Notes: generated from the letters alone by a model not told the origin. A stretch of DNA of 9,896 nt from Desulfonema limicola (GCA_020722245.1 DYLE01000083.1:1-9896); one strand, 5' to 3'; shown: positions 1 through 6,617, counted from the stretch's first letter. Numbers and translations: made by a program.

Positions 1-61
1 AAAAATCCTACGTTGCAAGACGACTCAAAGACCCGTAATTTTTTTAAGAGGAGGCCGTTTC

Positions 62-121
62 TTGAAATCAATAAACGGCGCAAACCCAGAAGTGCCGTGC
101 TATAAAATAGTTATTCATTAA
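62..121 (+). CDS. possible 19-codon micro-ORF with TTG start and perfect Shine-Dalgarno
   Basis: A perfect AGGAGG at 49-54 lies 7 bases upstream of a TTG codon at 62. The TTG opens a 19-codon frame ending in TAA at 119-121, with predicted peptide MKSINGANPEVPCYKIVIH. It is the only plausible coding signal in the first 147 bases and points toward the 3' end of the pit gene on the other strand. The ribosome-binding site is better than those of most genes in this window. The peptide matches no family I recognise, and it could be a leader peptide, the remnant of a degraded gene, or chance. Confidence 0.2.
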   Translation: MKSINGANPEVPCYKIVIH

Positions 122-147
122 TTCATGACCGTCCCTCATCTGCGGGA

Positions 148-1137
148 TCAAATAAACAGCCTTAAAATCAGGTAAACGACGGCTGAAACGATCATGGCGC
201 AGGGAATGGTGAGGACCCAGGCCCAGACGATGTGGGTCGCCAGGTTCCAGCGGACCGCGGAGACCCGTCTTGTGGCGCCGACCCCCATGATGGAGCCGGT
301 GATGGTGTGGGTGGTGCTGACCGGAATGCCGAAAAGGGACGCGCCGATGATCGTAAAAGCGCCCGCGGTTTCCGCGCAGAAACCATGGACCGGTTTCAAA
401 TCCGTCAAACCCACGCCCAGGGTGCGGATCACCCGCCATCCGCCAAGCAGCGTGCCGAGGGCGATGGCGGTGTGGGCGGCGAGAATCACCCAAAGGGGCA
501 CATAAAATTCGGGGCCGAGAAAACCGGAAGTGAAAAGCAGCACGGCAATAATCCCCATGGTTTTCTGGGCGTCGTTGCAGCCGTGGCCCAGGCTGAAAAT
601 CGCAGACGAAAGAAGCTGCATCATGCGAAAAAGAGAATCCACCCGGCTTGGGGTTTTCCGTTTAAACAGATTCAAGGTAATCACCATCAGAATGTGCCCC
701 AGCAGAAACCCGATCGCAGGCGATAAAACAATAAACGCGACCACCTTGATAATGCCGCCCGCCACCAGAAACCTAACCCCTCCGGAAACCACGGCGGGCC
801 CGATCATGCCGCCGATCAGGGCGTGGGAGACGCTGATGGGCAGCCCGAAACGGGTGCAGTAATGGGTCCAGAGCACCGCGCCGATGAGCGCTGAAAATAC
901 GTAGTATTCATCCACGATCTGGGGATCCACGATCCCCTTGCCGATGGTGGTGGCCACATGAACCCCGAAAAAAAAAGCCGCGATGAAATTAAAAAAAGCA
1001 GCCCACGCTACCGCCGCCCTGGGGGAGAGCACCTTTGTTGATACAATGGTGGCGATGGAGTTGGCCGCATCGTTCATCCCGTTTAAAAAATCAAAGAGAA
1101 GCGCGATTCCGATGGTGACAATGACGACGAATAGCAT
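148..1137 (-). CDS. pit: PiT-family inorganic phosphate transporter
   Basis: This 329-residue inner-membrane permease takes up phosphate, in the characterised family as a neutral metal-phosphate complex driven by the proton or sodium gradient. It is almost entirely hydrophobic helices. The duplicated PiT signature is present: GMNDAANS at residues 20-27 in the first half and GHGCNDAQK at 184-192 in the second. The paired motifs PISVSHALIGG (100-110) and PVSTTHTITG (272-281) are also present. The length fits the short bacterial/archaeal form without the large cytoplasmic loop seen in E. coli PitA. The ATG start has no strong ribosome-binding site and lies 22 bases after the stop of the DUF47 gene, so the two are almost certainly one transcript with the DUF47 gene first. 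Family assignment is firm; metal preference and coupling ion cannot be read from the sequence. Confidence 0.95.
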   Translation of the reverse strand: MLFVVIVTIGIALLFDFLNGMNDAANSIATIVSTKVLSPRAAVAWAAFFNFIAAFFFGVHVATTIGKGIVDPQIVDEYYVFSALIGAVLWTHYCTRFGLPISVSHALIGGMIGPAVVSGGVRFLVAGGIIKVVAFIVLSPAIGFLLGHILMVITLNLFKRKTPSRVDSLFRMMQLLSSAIFSLGHGCNDAQKTMGIIAVLLFTSGFLGPEFYVPLWVILAAHTAIALGTLLGGWRVIRTLGVGLTDLKPVHGFCAETAGAFTIIGASLFGIPVSTTHTITGSIMGVGATRRVSAVRWNLATHIVWAWVLTIPCAMIVSAVVYLILRLFI

Positions 1138-1159
1138 GATCTGTTTCGGCTTTTATCGG

Positions 1160-1807
1160 CTAGGTGCGTTTGATGGCGATGGTTTTAAATATGGTGGATA
1201 CGGTTTTGGCGTGATCTGTGGCCCGTTCCAGGGATTTTAAGATATCCTTGATCTTGATCAGCTCGATGGGATCGGCCTCCTCTTCAAACAGCCTTGAAAT
1301 GGCTTTGTGGTAGATATCATCGGCCCTGTTTTCCACCCTGCTGATCTCAATACAGACCTCGGTCAATTCCGGGTTGCTGTCGGTTCTTTTGATATTTTTG
1401 ATGCCGCTCTCGATGAGCCGGGCCGCCTCCATGATCAGGTCCGCCAGTTTTGAGAATTCCACCATGAAGGTTTTGGGCTTGTAGAGCATGATCCGGTTGC
1501 ACGCCCGGTTGATGTTATCGGCCACATCGTCAATGGATGTGGCCAGGGCCTGAATGTCCTCCCGGTCAAAAGGGGTGATAAAGGACTTGTCAAGATTGTC
1601 AAGGATGCGGTTGGAAATCTCGTCCCCGACGCGTTCCAGGGCCTTGATCTGCTGAATCAAGGAGATCCATTGGGAGGAATCCGTCGAATTCATCAGACGG
1701 CACAGAAGCTCAGCGATTTTTAAAAGATTCGCCACATCCTCCTCAAACAAAAGATAAAAGGTGTGATCCTTGGGCGTAAAAATTTTAAACAGCTTGTCAA
1801 TCGTCAT
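1160..1807 (-). CDS. DUF47 family PhoU-like protein, putative Pit accessory protein
   Basis: This 215-residue cytoplasmic all-helical protein belongs to the DUF47/TIGR00153 family, distant relatives of PhoU. Members are regularly encoded next to pit genes and are thought to modulate Pit transport. Acidic PhoU-type metal-binding motifs are visible: ERVGDEI at residues 58-64, DREDI at 81-85, the run around SIDDVADNINRAC (91-103), ENRADDIYHKA (159-169) and ERATDHAK (194-201). I chose the ATG at 1807 because AGAGG lies five bases upstream of it. A GTG at 1813, two codons earlier, is also possible but has a poorer ribosome-binding site and would give 217 residues. The gene is first in a two-gene unit with pit 22 bases downstream. 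Its role as regulator or partner of the permease is inferred from family and context. Confidence 0.92.
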   Translation of the reverse strand: MTIDKLFKIFTPKDHTFYLLFEEDVANLLKIAELLCRLMNSTDSSQWISLIQQIKALERVGDEISNRILDNLDKSFITPFDREDIQALATSIDDVADNINRACNRIMLYKPKTFMVEFSKLADLIMEAARLIESGIKNIKRTDSNPELTEVCIEISRVENRADDIYHKAISRLFEEEADPIELIKIKDILKSLERATDHAKTVSTIFKTIAIKRT

Positions 1808-1862
1808 GGACACCTCTATTTTCTTTAAAATTATGGCATATGGTCGAAAAAATTAAAGGAGT

Positions 1863-1893
1863 ATTATCTATTAAAAAATCTATTTTATGTCAA
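1863..1893 (-). promoter_or_regulatory. candidate sigma70 promoter for the DUF47-pit unit
   Basis: Read on the minus strand, a perfect TTGACA (1893-1888) is followed by GATAAT (1868-1863), five of six matches to the -10 consensus. The 19-base spacer is slightly long. A weaker TAGATA sits at a 17-base spacing. The start codon lies about 55 bases beyond the -10. The -35 box overlaps one arm of the palindrome at 1891-1920, which would suit control by a bound regulator. Confidence 0.4.
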
Positions 1894-1920
1894 ATAAACT
1901 TTATTAAAAAAATTTATTTG
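1891..1920. repeat. 30-bp imperfect palindrome in the divergent intergenic region
   Basis: The arms CAAATAAA (1891-1898) and TTTATTTG (1913-1920) are perfect inverted repeats. After one mismatch, TTT (1900-1902) pairs with AAA (1909-1911) around a 6-base centre. It lies between the divergent DUF47-pit and TerC genes and its left arm overlaps a minus-strand -35 box, so it is a candidate operator. The whole region is AT-rich, which raises the chance of a fortuitous match. Confidence 0.35.
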
Positions 1921-1998
1921 CTAAATGATAATTTGCTGATAAATGGTTTTGCCTACGCCAAAAACTTTACGTGAATTCAGAATAAAGATCAACAATCC

Positions 1999-2019
1999 GG
2001 CGTAAGGGATGCCTTTTTT
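1999..2019 (+). terminator. terminator-like hairpin in the leader of the TerC gene
   Basis: GGCGT (1999-2003) pairs with ATGCC (2009-2013), including one G-U pair, around a 5-base loop, and is followed at once by six T (2014-2019). The stem is short, so it may be a weak terminator or an attenuator rather than a full stop. It lies about 70 bases before the TerC start codon. No upstream plus-strand gene exists for it to terminate, which favours attenuation if it is real. An overlapping CCGGC (1997-2001) can instead pair with GCCGG (2038-2042), which would disrupt it. Confidence 0.25.
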
Positions 2020-2087
2020 GAAGCATTCTGAGTCGAAGCCGGTCTTTATGATTTAACCGTTTATTTTTAAGAGGATTTTGACGATAT

Positions 2088-2819
2088 ATGAGTTTTGGTT
2101 TTCTAGGAAGCATTGAATTTACGCCGGAGTTTGTGGCCGCCTTTCTGGGCATCACCCTGATTGACCTGGTTCTGGCCGGGGACAACGCCGTGGTCATTGC
2201 CATGGCCGTGCAGAACCTGCATGGAAAACACCGCAAATGGGGCATTATCCTGGGCGCCGGAGCCGCGGTCCTGCTGCGGGTCACGGTGACCTTTATCTGC
2301 GCGCAGCTTTTGCTCATTCAGTTCGTCAAGTTTGCGGGCGGCGGGATTATCATCTGGATCGCCGTCAAGCTTCTTCTCATGGGGGCCAAGGATGAGGAAG
2401 GGTCTCATAAAACAGCAGCAGGTTCAGTGTCCCAGGCCGTCTGGATCATTGTGGTGGCGGACATCAGCATGGCCATCGACAACATGCTGGCGGTTGCCGG
2501 CGCCTGCCACGGAAACCTTTTTCTGCTGCTCTTTGGCCTGGTCCTGAGCATTCCCCTGGTGGTGGCCGGCGCAGGCGTGCTTTCCATGCTCATGGACCGG
2601 TACCCCATCATCCTCTACATCGGCGCGGCTATTTTAGGCAAGGTGGGGGGTGAGATGATGATCACCGATCCGTATATCGAAAAACTGCTCCATCCCACAA
2701 AAATCATGGAATACGGGGTGATGCTCTTTTTCATCCTGTTCGTGCTGGGTCTGCCCTGGCTGATTATGAAAAGGAAAAAGGCGAGGGGCTCAGAAACCGG
2801 CGCTGCCGACGAGGCCTGA
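2088..2819 (+). CDS. TerC/YjbE-family integral membrane protein, putative metal (Mn) exporter
   Basis: This 243-residue polytopic inner-membrane protein belongs to the TerC family, closest in style to the YjbE subgroup. The two family motifs with membrane-embedded acidic residues are present: ITLIDLVLAGDNAVVIA at residues 22-38 (D26, D32, N33) and ADISMAIDNMLAVAG at 124-138 (D125, D131, N132). These are the likely metal-coordinating positions. Characterised relatives (Alx of E. coli, MeeF/MeeY of Bacillus) export manganese, and the tellurite-resistance name is historical. About seven hydrophobic segments are visible, followed by a charged tail after residue 227. The ATG is preceded by AAGAGGA about 12 bases upstream. 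It is transcribed divergently from DUF47-pit and appears to be a single-gene unit, with 234 bases before hypA. I looked for a yybP-ykoY manganese riboswitch upstream and did not find its conserved loops. Export of manganese is a family-level inference. Confidence 0.88.
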   Translation: MSFGFLGSIEFTPEFVAAFLGITLIDLVLAGDNAVVIAMAVQNLHGKHRKWGIILGAGAAVLLRVTVTFICAQLLLIQFVKFAGGGIIIWIAVKLLLMGAKDEEGSHKTAAGSVSQAVWIIVVADISMAIDNMLAVAGACHGNLFLLLFGLVLSIPLVVAGAGVLSMLMDRYPIILYIGAAILGKVGGEMMITDPYIEKLLHPTKIMEYGVMLFFILFVLGLPWLIMKRKKARGSETGAADEA

Positions 2820-2889
2820 CCCATATGGCGCCGGGTTTTCTCTTAAAAATTCATGCCTGATCATCACGCCGTTTTTTGCCAGATCCTCT

Positions 2890-2928
2890 GCATCGGCATT
2901 TTCTCGGTTACGCCATTCAGGCCGATGC
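2890..2928 (+). repeat. inverted repeat downstream of the TerC gene, possible terminator
   Basis: GCATCGGC (2890-2897) and GCCGATGC (2921-2928) form a perfect 8-bp stem with a 23-base loop, about 70 bases past the TerC stop codon. The next bases are TTTATCCCTGAATTTTTT, so the T tract is interrupted and mostly displaced from the stem. It could be a weak terminator or RNA-stabilising stem-loop at the end of the TerC transcript. Confidence 0.35.
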
Positions 2929-2944
2929 TTTATCCCTGAATTTT

Positions 2945-2969
2945 TTCAAGCATTCTTTTGAAGCTTGAA
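2945..2969. repeat. 7-bp inverted repeat upstream of hypA
   Basis: TTCAAGC (2945-2951) and GCTTGAA (2963-2969) are perfect inverted repeats separated by 11 bases, about 85 bases before the hypA start. No T tract follows on the plus strand, so a terminator is unlikely. It may be an operator-like site. Apart from this and the larger inverted repeat, the 234-base gap between the TerC gene and hypA shows no coding frame, and I saw no convincing -24/-12 (sigma54) promoter. Confidence 0.2.
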
Positions 2970-3053
2970 CGAAAGCACGATTTATTTTATCCTGAAAGTT
3001 AACCTGTCGTTGAGCCATGCAGATTTAGGAGCAACAAAAAAAAGCGTGCGAAT

Positions 3054-3407
3054 ATGCATGAACTGCCGGTTACGGAAAAAATTCTTAACATCGTTGTCAA
3101 GCATGCCCAAATGAACAGGGTCAGCCGGGTCGTTTCGATCACCCTCAAAATCGGCGAGCTGAGCGACCTGGAAGGGGAGTGGATACAAAACTATTTTAAT
3201 TATTTAAGCAAAGGAACCGTGGCGGAAAATGCGATCCTGAAAATCGAAAAGGTGCCGATTGTGTTCAAATGTAACCGATGCCAGCATGAGATGGAGGTCA
3301 AAAAGGAACAGCTCGGCGAAATCATCTGCCCGCACTGCTCAAACAAAGGAGATTTTTCACTCATTTCGGGCAGGGAATACTTTATCAAGGAAATGGAGGC
3401 GCAATGA
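3054..3407 (+). CDS. hypA: HypA, nickel metallochaperone for hydrogenase maturation
   Basis: This 117-residue cytosolic HypA binds nickel at its N-terminus and, with HypB, delivers it to the large-subunit precursor of [NiFe] hydrogenase. In some bacteria it also serves urease. The invariant N-terminal MHE, with nickel ligand His2, fixes the start codon. The structural zinc site is complete: CNRC at residues 73-76 and CPHC at 92-95. Length and layout are typical of the family. The start lacks a well-placed Shine-Dalgarno; the nearest AGGAG at 3027-3031 is over 20 bases away. The gene overlaps hypB by four bases (ATGA), so the two are translationally coupled. Family assignment is secure; the client enzyme is not in this window. 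Confidence 0.96.
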   Translation: MHELPVTEKILNIVVKHAQMNRVSRVVSITLKIGELSDLEGEWIQNYFNYLSKGTVAENAILKIEKVPIVFKCNRCQHEMEVKKEQLGEIICPHCSNKGDFSLISGREYFIKEMEAQ

Positions 3408-4075
3408 CCATGGAGGACATCAAACTCATCGAGGTCAAGGAGGATATCCTCGCAGACAACGATGCCGCAGCAAAAGAATTAAGGCAACGGCTGAAAAGGG
3501 AAAAAACATGCCTGATCAACCTCATGTCATCGCCGGGGTCCGGCAAGACCAGCCTTCTTCTTAAAACCATCGAAGCCTTAAAGAACGATTTTCGAATCGC
3601 GGTCATCGAGGCGGATATCGACTCTCTGGTGGATGCGGAAAAAATCGCCCAAGCCGGGATTCAAAGCGTTCAGCTGCGAACCGGGGGATCGTGTCACTGT
3701 GATGTGTCCATGGTGACAAAAGGGCTCGCAGCCATTGATGCCGGCGCGGTGGATCTGATCTTTCTCGAAAACGTCGGCAACCTGGTCTGCCCGGCGGAGT
3801 TTGACACCGGCGCCACAAAAGACGTCATGATCTTGAGCATTCCGGAAGGGGACGACAAGCCGCTGAAGTACCCTCTGATGTTCTCCAAATGCCATGTGCT
3901 GCTGATCAACAAAATCGATTTTCTTCCCCTGTCGGATTTCAACCCCAAGCTGTTAAAAGAACGGGTGAAAAGGCTCAACCCGGGCATCGAAATTTTTGAG
4001 GTCTCCTGCAAAACCGGACAGGGTATTGATCGATGGGTGGATTGGCTCAAAAAAACCGTATCCGACTACGCCTGA
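3404..4075 (+). CDS. hypB: HypB, GTPase for nickel insertion in hydrogenase maturation
   Basis: This 223-residue SIMIBI-class GTPase works with HypA to load nickel into hydrogenase. The P-loop SSPGSGKT is at residues 42-49, the conserved E69-A-D71-I-D73 segment follows the next strand, and NKID at 169-172 gives guanine specificity. The metal-site and dimer regions are recognisable, including ENVGNLVCP (122-130) with Cys129. The usual Gly-Cys-His-Leu-Asp stretch reads GSCHCD at 95-100, so an extra cysteine (C99) follows the canonical Cys-His pair. The N-terminal CxxCGC nickel site of E. coli HypB and the histidine-rich stretch of other HypBs are both absent, so this is a minimal form. The start codon overlaps the hypA stop. 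No clear terminator follows, and a new promoter lies 19 bases past the stop. Confidence 0.96.
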   Translation: MTMEDIKLIEVKEDILADNDAAAKELRQRLKREKTCLINLMSSPGSGKTSLLLKTIEALKNDFRIAVIEADIDSLVDAEKIAQAGIQSVQLRTGGSCHCDVSMVTKGLAAIDAGAVDLIFLENVGNLVCPAEFDTGATKDVMILSIPEGDDKPLKYPLMFSKCHVLLINKIDFLPLSDFNPKLLKERVKRLNPGIEIFEVSCKTGQGIDRWVDWLKKTVSDYA

Positions 4076-4093
4076 CCCGAAAACAAAATTTAC

Positions 4094-4121
4094 TTGACAA
4101 CAGCCTGCTATTTTTTTTAAT
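4094..4121 (+). promoter_or_regulatory. sigma70-type promoter for the GrpE-like/Hsp70/J-like unit
   Basis: A perfect TTGACA (4094-4099) is followed after 16 bases by TTTAAT (4116-4121), which matches five of six -10 positions. The spacer is AT-rich and contains a run of eight T. It lies 44 bases before the GrpE-like start codon, in the 89-base gap after hypB. There is no CCCCAT-type -10 box, so it looks like a housekeeping rather than a sigma32 heat-shock promoter. Confidence 0.55.
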
Positions 4122-4164
4122 TTACAGAAATAATTATAAATATTGAAGAGTTCGGTTCAGACCA

Positions 4165-4854
4165 ATGGATAATGAAAACCACACCGCCGATTCAGGCATG
4201 ACGCTTAGCCTGATTATCGGAAAAGATGCCGATATTGTCGCACCGGTGGAGGAGATCGTCCCGAAAATCGAGGCCGAACCCGAGGCTGAAGGGATCCGGG
4301 ATCAGGCGGTGGGGGAAGACCCGTTTAAAGGCATCAAAAGGCAGATCGATAACCTTTTTCATGCCTTTGAAAGCAAGCTTAAATACGATCAGCACAAGGA
4401 AAAAATCATTGATGATCTGCATCACGCCCTTCAGGATTACCGCCAGGGACTTATAAAAAAATACCTGCAACGGGTGTTCACGGACATCATCAAAATCGTC
4501 GATGACATCAAAAAGTGTACCCTTCATTACCAAAACCACCCGGATCATAATGAGGTCAGTCAAAAACTGCTATCCTACATTGAATGCATCGCCTCGGACC
4601 TTGAGGATTTATTTTCCTTGGAAGGCGTGGTGCCGTTTACCTGCGAGGGGAATGACCTCGATCCCGCACGCCAGCGGGTGGTCAAGAAGATTGAAACCGA
4701 AGATCCGGAAAAGGACAAAAAAATCGCCGAACATCTGCGCTCGGGCTATGAATGGGACGGCCGGGTGATCCGCCCGGAAATGGTTTCGGTCTATGTAAAA
4801 AAGGCCCCTGACACAGGCATCAACACATCAACAGAGGAAGAAAAAATCCCATGA
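4165..4854 (+). CDS. GrpE-like nucleotide exchange factor, divergent
   Basis: This is a 229-residue soluble protein. The C-terminal part (about residues 162-211) reads as a GrpE beta domain: the GNDLDPARQRVV segment, an acidic stretch, then GYEWDGRVIRPEMVSVYV (194-211), close to the GrpE hallmark GY-x-x-x-GRVxRPAxV. The middle (about 52-150) is long amphipathic charged helix, as expected of the GrpE dimerisation stalk. Residues 20-50 are acidic and probably disordered. GrpE releases ADP from Hsp70, and here the stop overlaps the start of an Hsp70 gene by four bases (ATGA), which strongly supports a dedicated pair. It is divergent enough to be a paralogue rather than the housekeeping grpE. The start is the first ATG in frame, and its ribosome-binding site is weak (GAAGAG about 15 bases upstream). 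Confidence 0.8.
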   Translation: MDNENHTADSGMTLSLIIGKDADIVAPVEEIVPKIEAEPEAEGIRDQAVGEDPFKGIKRQIDNLFHAFESKLKYDQHKEKIIDDLHHALQDYRQGLIKKYLQRVFTDIIKIVDDIKKCTLHYQNHPDHNEVSQKLLSYIECIASDLEDLFSLEGVVPFTCEGNDLDPARQRVVKKIETEDPEKDKKIAEHLRSGYEWDGRVIRPEMVSVYVKKAPDTGINTSTEEEKIP

Positions 4855-6530
4855 CCCAACAGGCAAACCGCATCTTTGGAATCGACCTGGGCACCACCTA
4901 CTCCTCCATCGCCTATGTGGATGAATTCGGCAAGGCGGTCATCATTCCCAATGCTGAAAATGAAAGGGTGACCCCCTCGGTGGTTTTTTTTGATGAAGAC
5001 AGCATTGTGGTGGGCGACGTGGCCAAGGAGAGCGCAAAGCTTTATCCCAACGATGTGGTCAGCTTCATCAAACGCTCCATGGGGGAGCCCAATTTCGTTT
5101 TTGTACACAACGGAGAGGAGTACCATCCCGAGGAGATCTCCGCCTATATCTTAAAAAAACTTGCCCAGGATGCCGAGCAGTACCTCGGCGAAAAGGTGAC
5201 CGACGTGGTCATCACCTGCCCCGCCTACTTCGGGATCAATGAACGGGAAGCCACCCGAAAGGCCGGGGAGATCGCCGGATTCAACGTCAGGCAGATCATC
5301 AATGAACCGACAGCGGCGGCCATCGCCTACGGATCTTTAGATTCCACCCAAGACAGCGTCGCCCTGGTTTACGACCTCGGCGGCGGCACCTTTGACGTCA
5401 CCATGATCGATATCCGCAGGGACTCCGTGGAGGTCATCTGTACCGGAGGCGATCACCATCTGGGCGGAAAGGACTGGGACGACCGGATCGTCGCGCATCT
5501 GGTGGAGCTGTTTCAGGCCCAGACCGGAACCACCGCGGATATTCTTGAAGACCCGGATACCTGGCAGGACCTTCAGCTTTCAGCGGAAAAGGCCAAAAAA
5601 ATCCTAAGCCGCCGGGAACGAACCCCGATCTCAATCACCCACGGCGGGGAGCGGGTCAAGGTCCTGCTGGAGCGCAAAAAATTTGAGGAGATCACCGAGG
5701 ACCTTCTGGAAAGAACCATTGAGTTCACCAAGGGAATGCTTGAGGAGGCGAAAGCCAAAAGGTATGACCATTTTGATGAAATCATCCTGGTGGGCGGATC
5801 GACCCGTATGCCCCAGGTGGTGAAGCGGATTGAAAAGGAGTTCTCCGTAACGCCTAAAATCTATGACCCGGATGAAGCCGTGGCAAAAGGGGCGGCCATC
5901 TACGGCTGGAAGCTCGGGCTGAACGACAGGCTTATTCAAAGGCTCGCCGGCAAAACCTTAAGGCCCATCCAGCAGATCGAGGATATCCCTGAGTTGATTG
6001 AAAACAAGGAGCTCAGCATTGAGGATGTCAAGAAGGCCGCGCAGCAGGTCGCCGACGAGGCCGGATATACCCTGCCGAGCGTTGAAAGCGCCATGCTCAG
6101 GGTAAAAAATGTCACCAGCAAAAGCTTCGGGGTCGTGGCGCATAACCCCCAAAACCGGCCCGTGCTCATCAACCTGGTCCTGAGAAACACCGGGGTTCCG
6201 GTGACAGCGAAAAAAAACTTCTACACCGCTGTTGAAAATCAGAGTTCGGTCTTGATCCGCATCATGGAAAGCGAGACCAGCCAGGTGGAGGTGCCGGTGG
6301 AATACGGGGTGGAAATCAAAACCGCAGTGTTGAACCTCCCCCCCAACCTCCCGGCCGATCTGCCCATTGAGATCACCTTTACGCTCAACGAAGAGGGCCG
6401 GCTTCATATGACGGCCATGGAAACCCGGGAATCCCGCCAGGTTGAAGTGGTTCTGGATACCGCCTGCGTCATTTCCGGCGAAGCCCTTGAGAAGGCCATG
6501 GCCAGGTCCCAAAACCTTGTGATCCATTGA
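4851..6530 (+). CDS. Hsp70-family chaperone (DnaK-like), short form without lid
   Basis: This 559-residue protein has a complete Hsp70 ATPase domain: phosphate-1 loop IDLGTTYS (11-18), lysine in SFIKRSMG (K74), NEPTAAAIAYG (151-161), phosphate-2 VYDLGGGTFDVTMID (173-187), GGDHHLGGKDWDDR (199-212), adenosine motif LVGGSTRMP (313-321) and DPDEAVAKGAAI (339-350). The hydrophobic DVLLLD-type interdomain linker is missing. In its place, residues about 360-412 form a charged, mostly helical insert. A beta-rich region resembling the substrate-binding domain spans about 413-540, and the protein ends within some 20 residues of it. The alpha-helical lid of DnaK (about 130 residues) is therefore absent. 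The gene overlaps the GrpE-like gene and has AGAGGA 12 bases upstream of its ATG. It is a paralogue rather than the housekeeping DnaK, and the substrate is unknown. Confidence 0.93.
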   Translation: MTQQANRIFGIDLGTTYSSIAYVDEFGKAVIIPNAENERVTPSVVFFDEDSIVVGDVAKESAKLYPNDVVSFIKRSMGEPNFVFVHNGEEYHPEEISAYILKKLAQDAEQYLGEKVTDVVITCPAYFGINEREATRKAGEIAGFNVRQIINEPTAAAIAYGSLDSTQDSVALVYDLGGGTFDVTMIDIRRDSVEVICTGGDHHLGGKDWDDRIVAHLVELFQAQTGTTADILEDPDTWQDLQLSAEKAKKILSRRERTPISITHGGERVKVLLERKKFEEITEDLLERTIEFTKGMLEEAKAKRYDHFDEIILVGGSTRMPQVVKRIEKEFSVTPKIYDPDEAVAKGAAIYGWKLGLNDRLIQRLAGKTLRPIQQIEDIPELIENKELSIEDVKKAAQQVADEAGYTLPSVESAMLRVKNVTSKSFGVVAHNPQNRPVLINLVLRNTGVPVTAKKNFYTAVENQSSVLIRIMESETSQVEVPVEYGVEIKTAVLNLPPNLPADLPIEITFTLNEEGRLHMTAMETRESRQVEVVLDTACVISGEALEKAMARSQNLVIH

Positions 6531-6595
6531 TGCGATAAAACGCATGCCCCGGTTATACCGAACCCCTTGCCCGAATCACCCTTATTTTCTGCTCA

Positions 6596-6617
6596 CCGCC
6601 TCATGGGCGGCATGAGG
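6596..6617 (+). promoter_or_regulatory. overlapping hairpins just upstream of the J-like membrane protein gene
   Basis: CCTCATG (6599-6605) and CATGAGG (6611-6617) form a perfect 7-bp stem with loop GGCGG. Alternatively CCGCC (6596-6600) pairs with that GGCGG (6606-6610), so the two structures exclude each other. The larger stem buries the GAGG part of GAGGA (6614-6618), which with AAGG (6622-6625) is the available ribosome-binding sequence before the ATG at 6633. No T tract follows, so this is not a terminator. The other 65 bases of the 102-base gap after the Hsp70 gene show nothing else. Confidence 0.3.

Noticed and set aside
54..79. Inverted repeat GCCGTTT/AAACGGC past the end of pit as a terminator
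   Set aside because: On neither strand is the 12-base-loop stem followed by an adjacent T tract.
68..493. Minus-strand open frame (141 codons) overlapping the end of pit
   Set aside because: Alternative frame of the pit gene, rich in Arg and His, with no start signal of its own.
232..726. Plus-strand open frame (164 codons) opposite pit
   Set aside because: Antisense to a transporter with both PiT signatures; composition is Arg/Gly/Ala-rich and uninformative.
1884..1905. Pho box for phosphate control of DUF47-pit
   Set aside because: Only one half (ATGTCAA) resembles the CTGTCAT repeat; the second half does not match.
1967..2087. yybP-ykoY manganese riboswitch upstream of the TerC gene
   Set aside because: The conserved internal-loop sequences of that riboswitch could not be found in the leader.
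5958..6545. Minus-strand open frame (195 codons) opposite the end of the Hsp70 gene
   Set aside because: Antisense shadow of a well-supported coding region, with His/Gly-rich composition and no recognisable domain.
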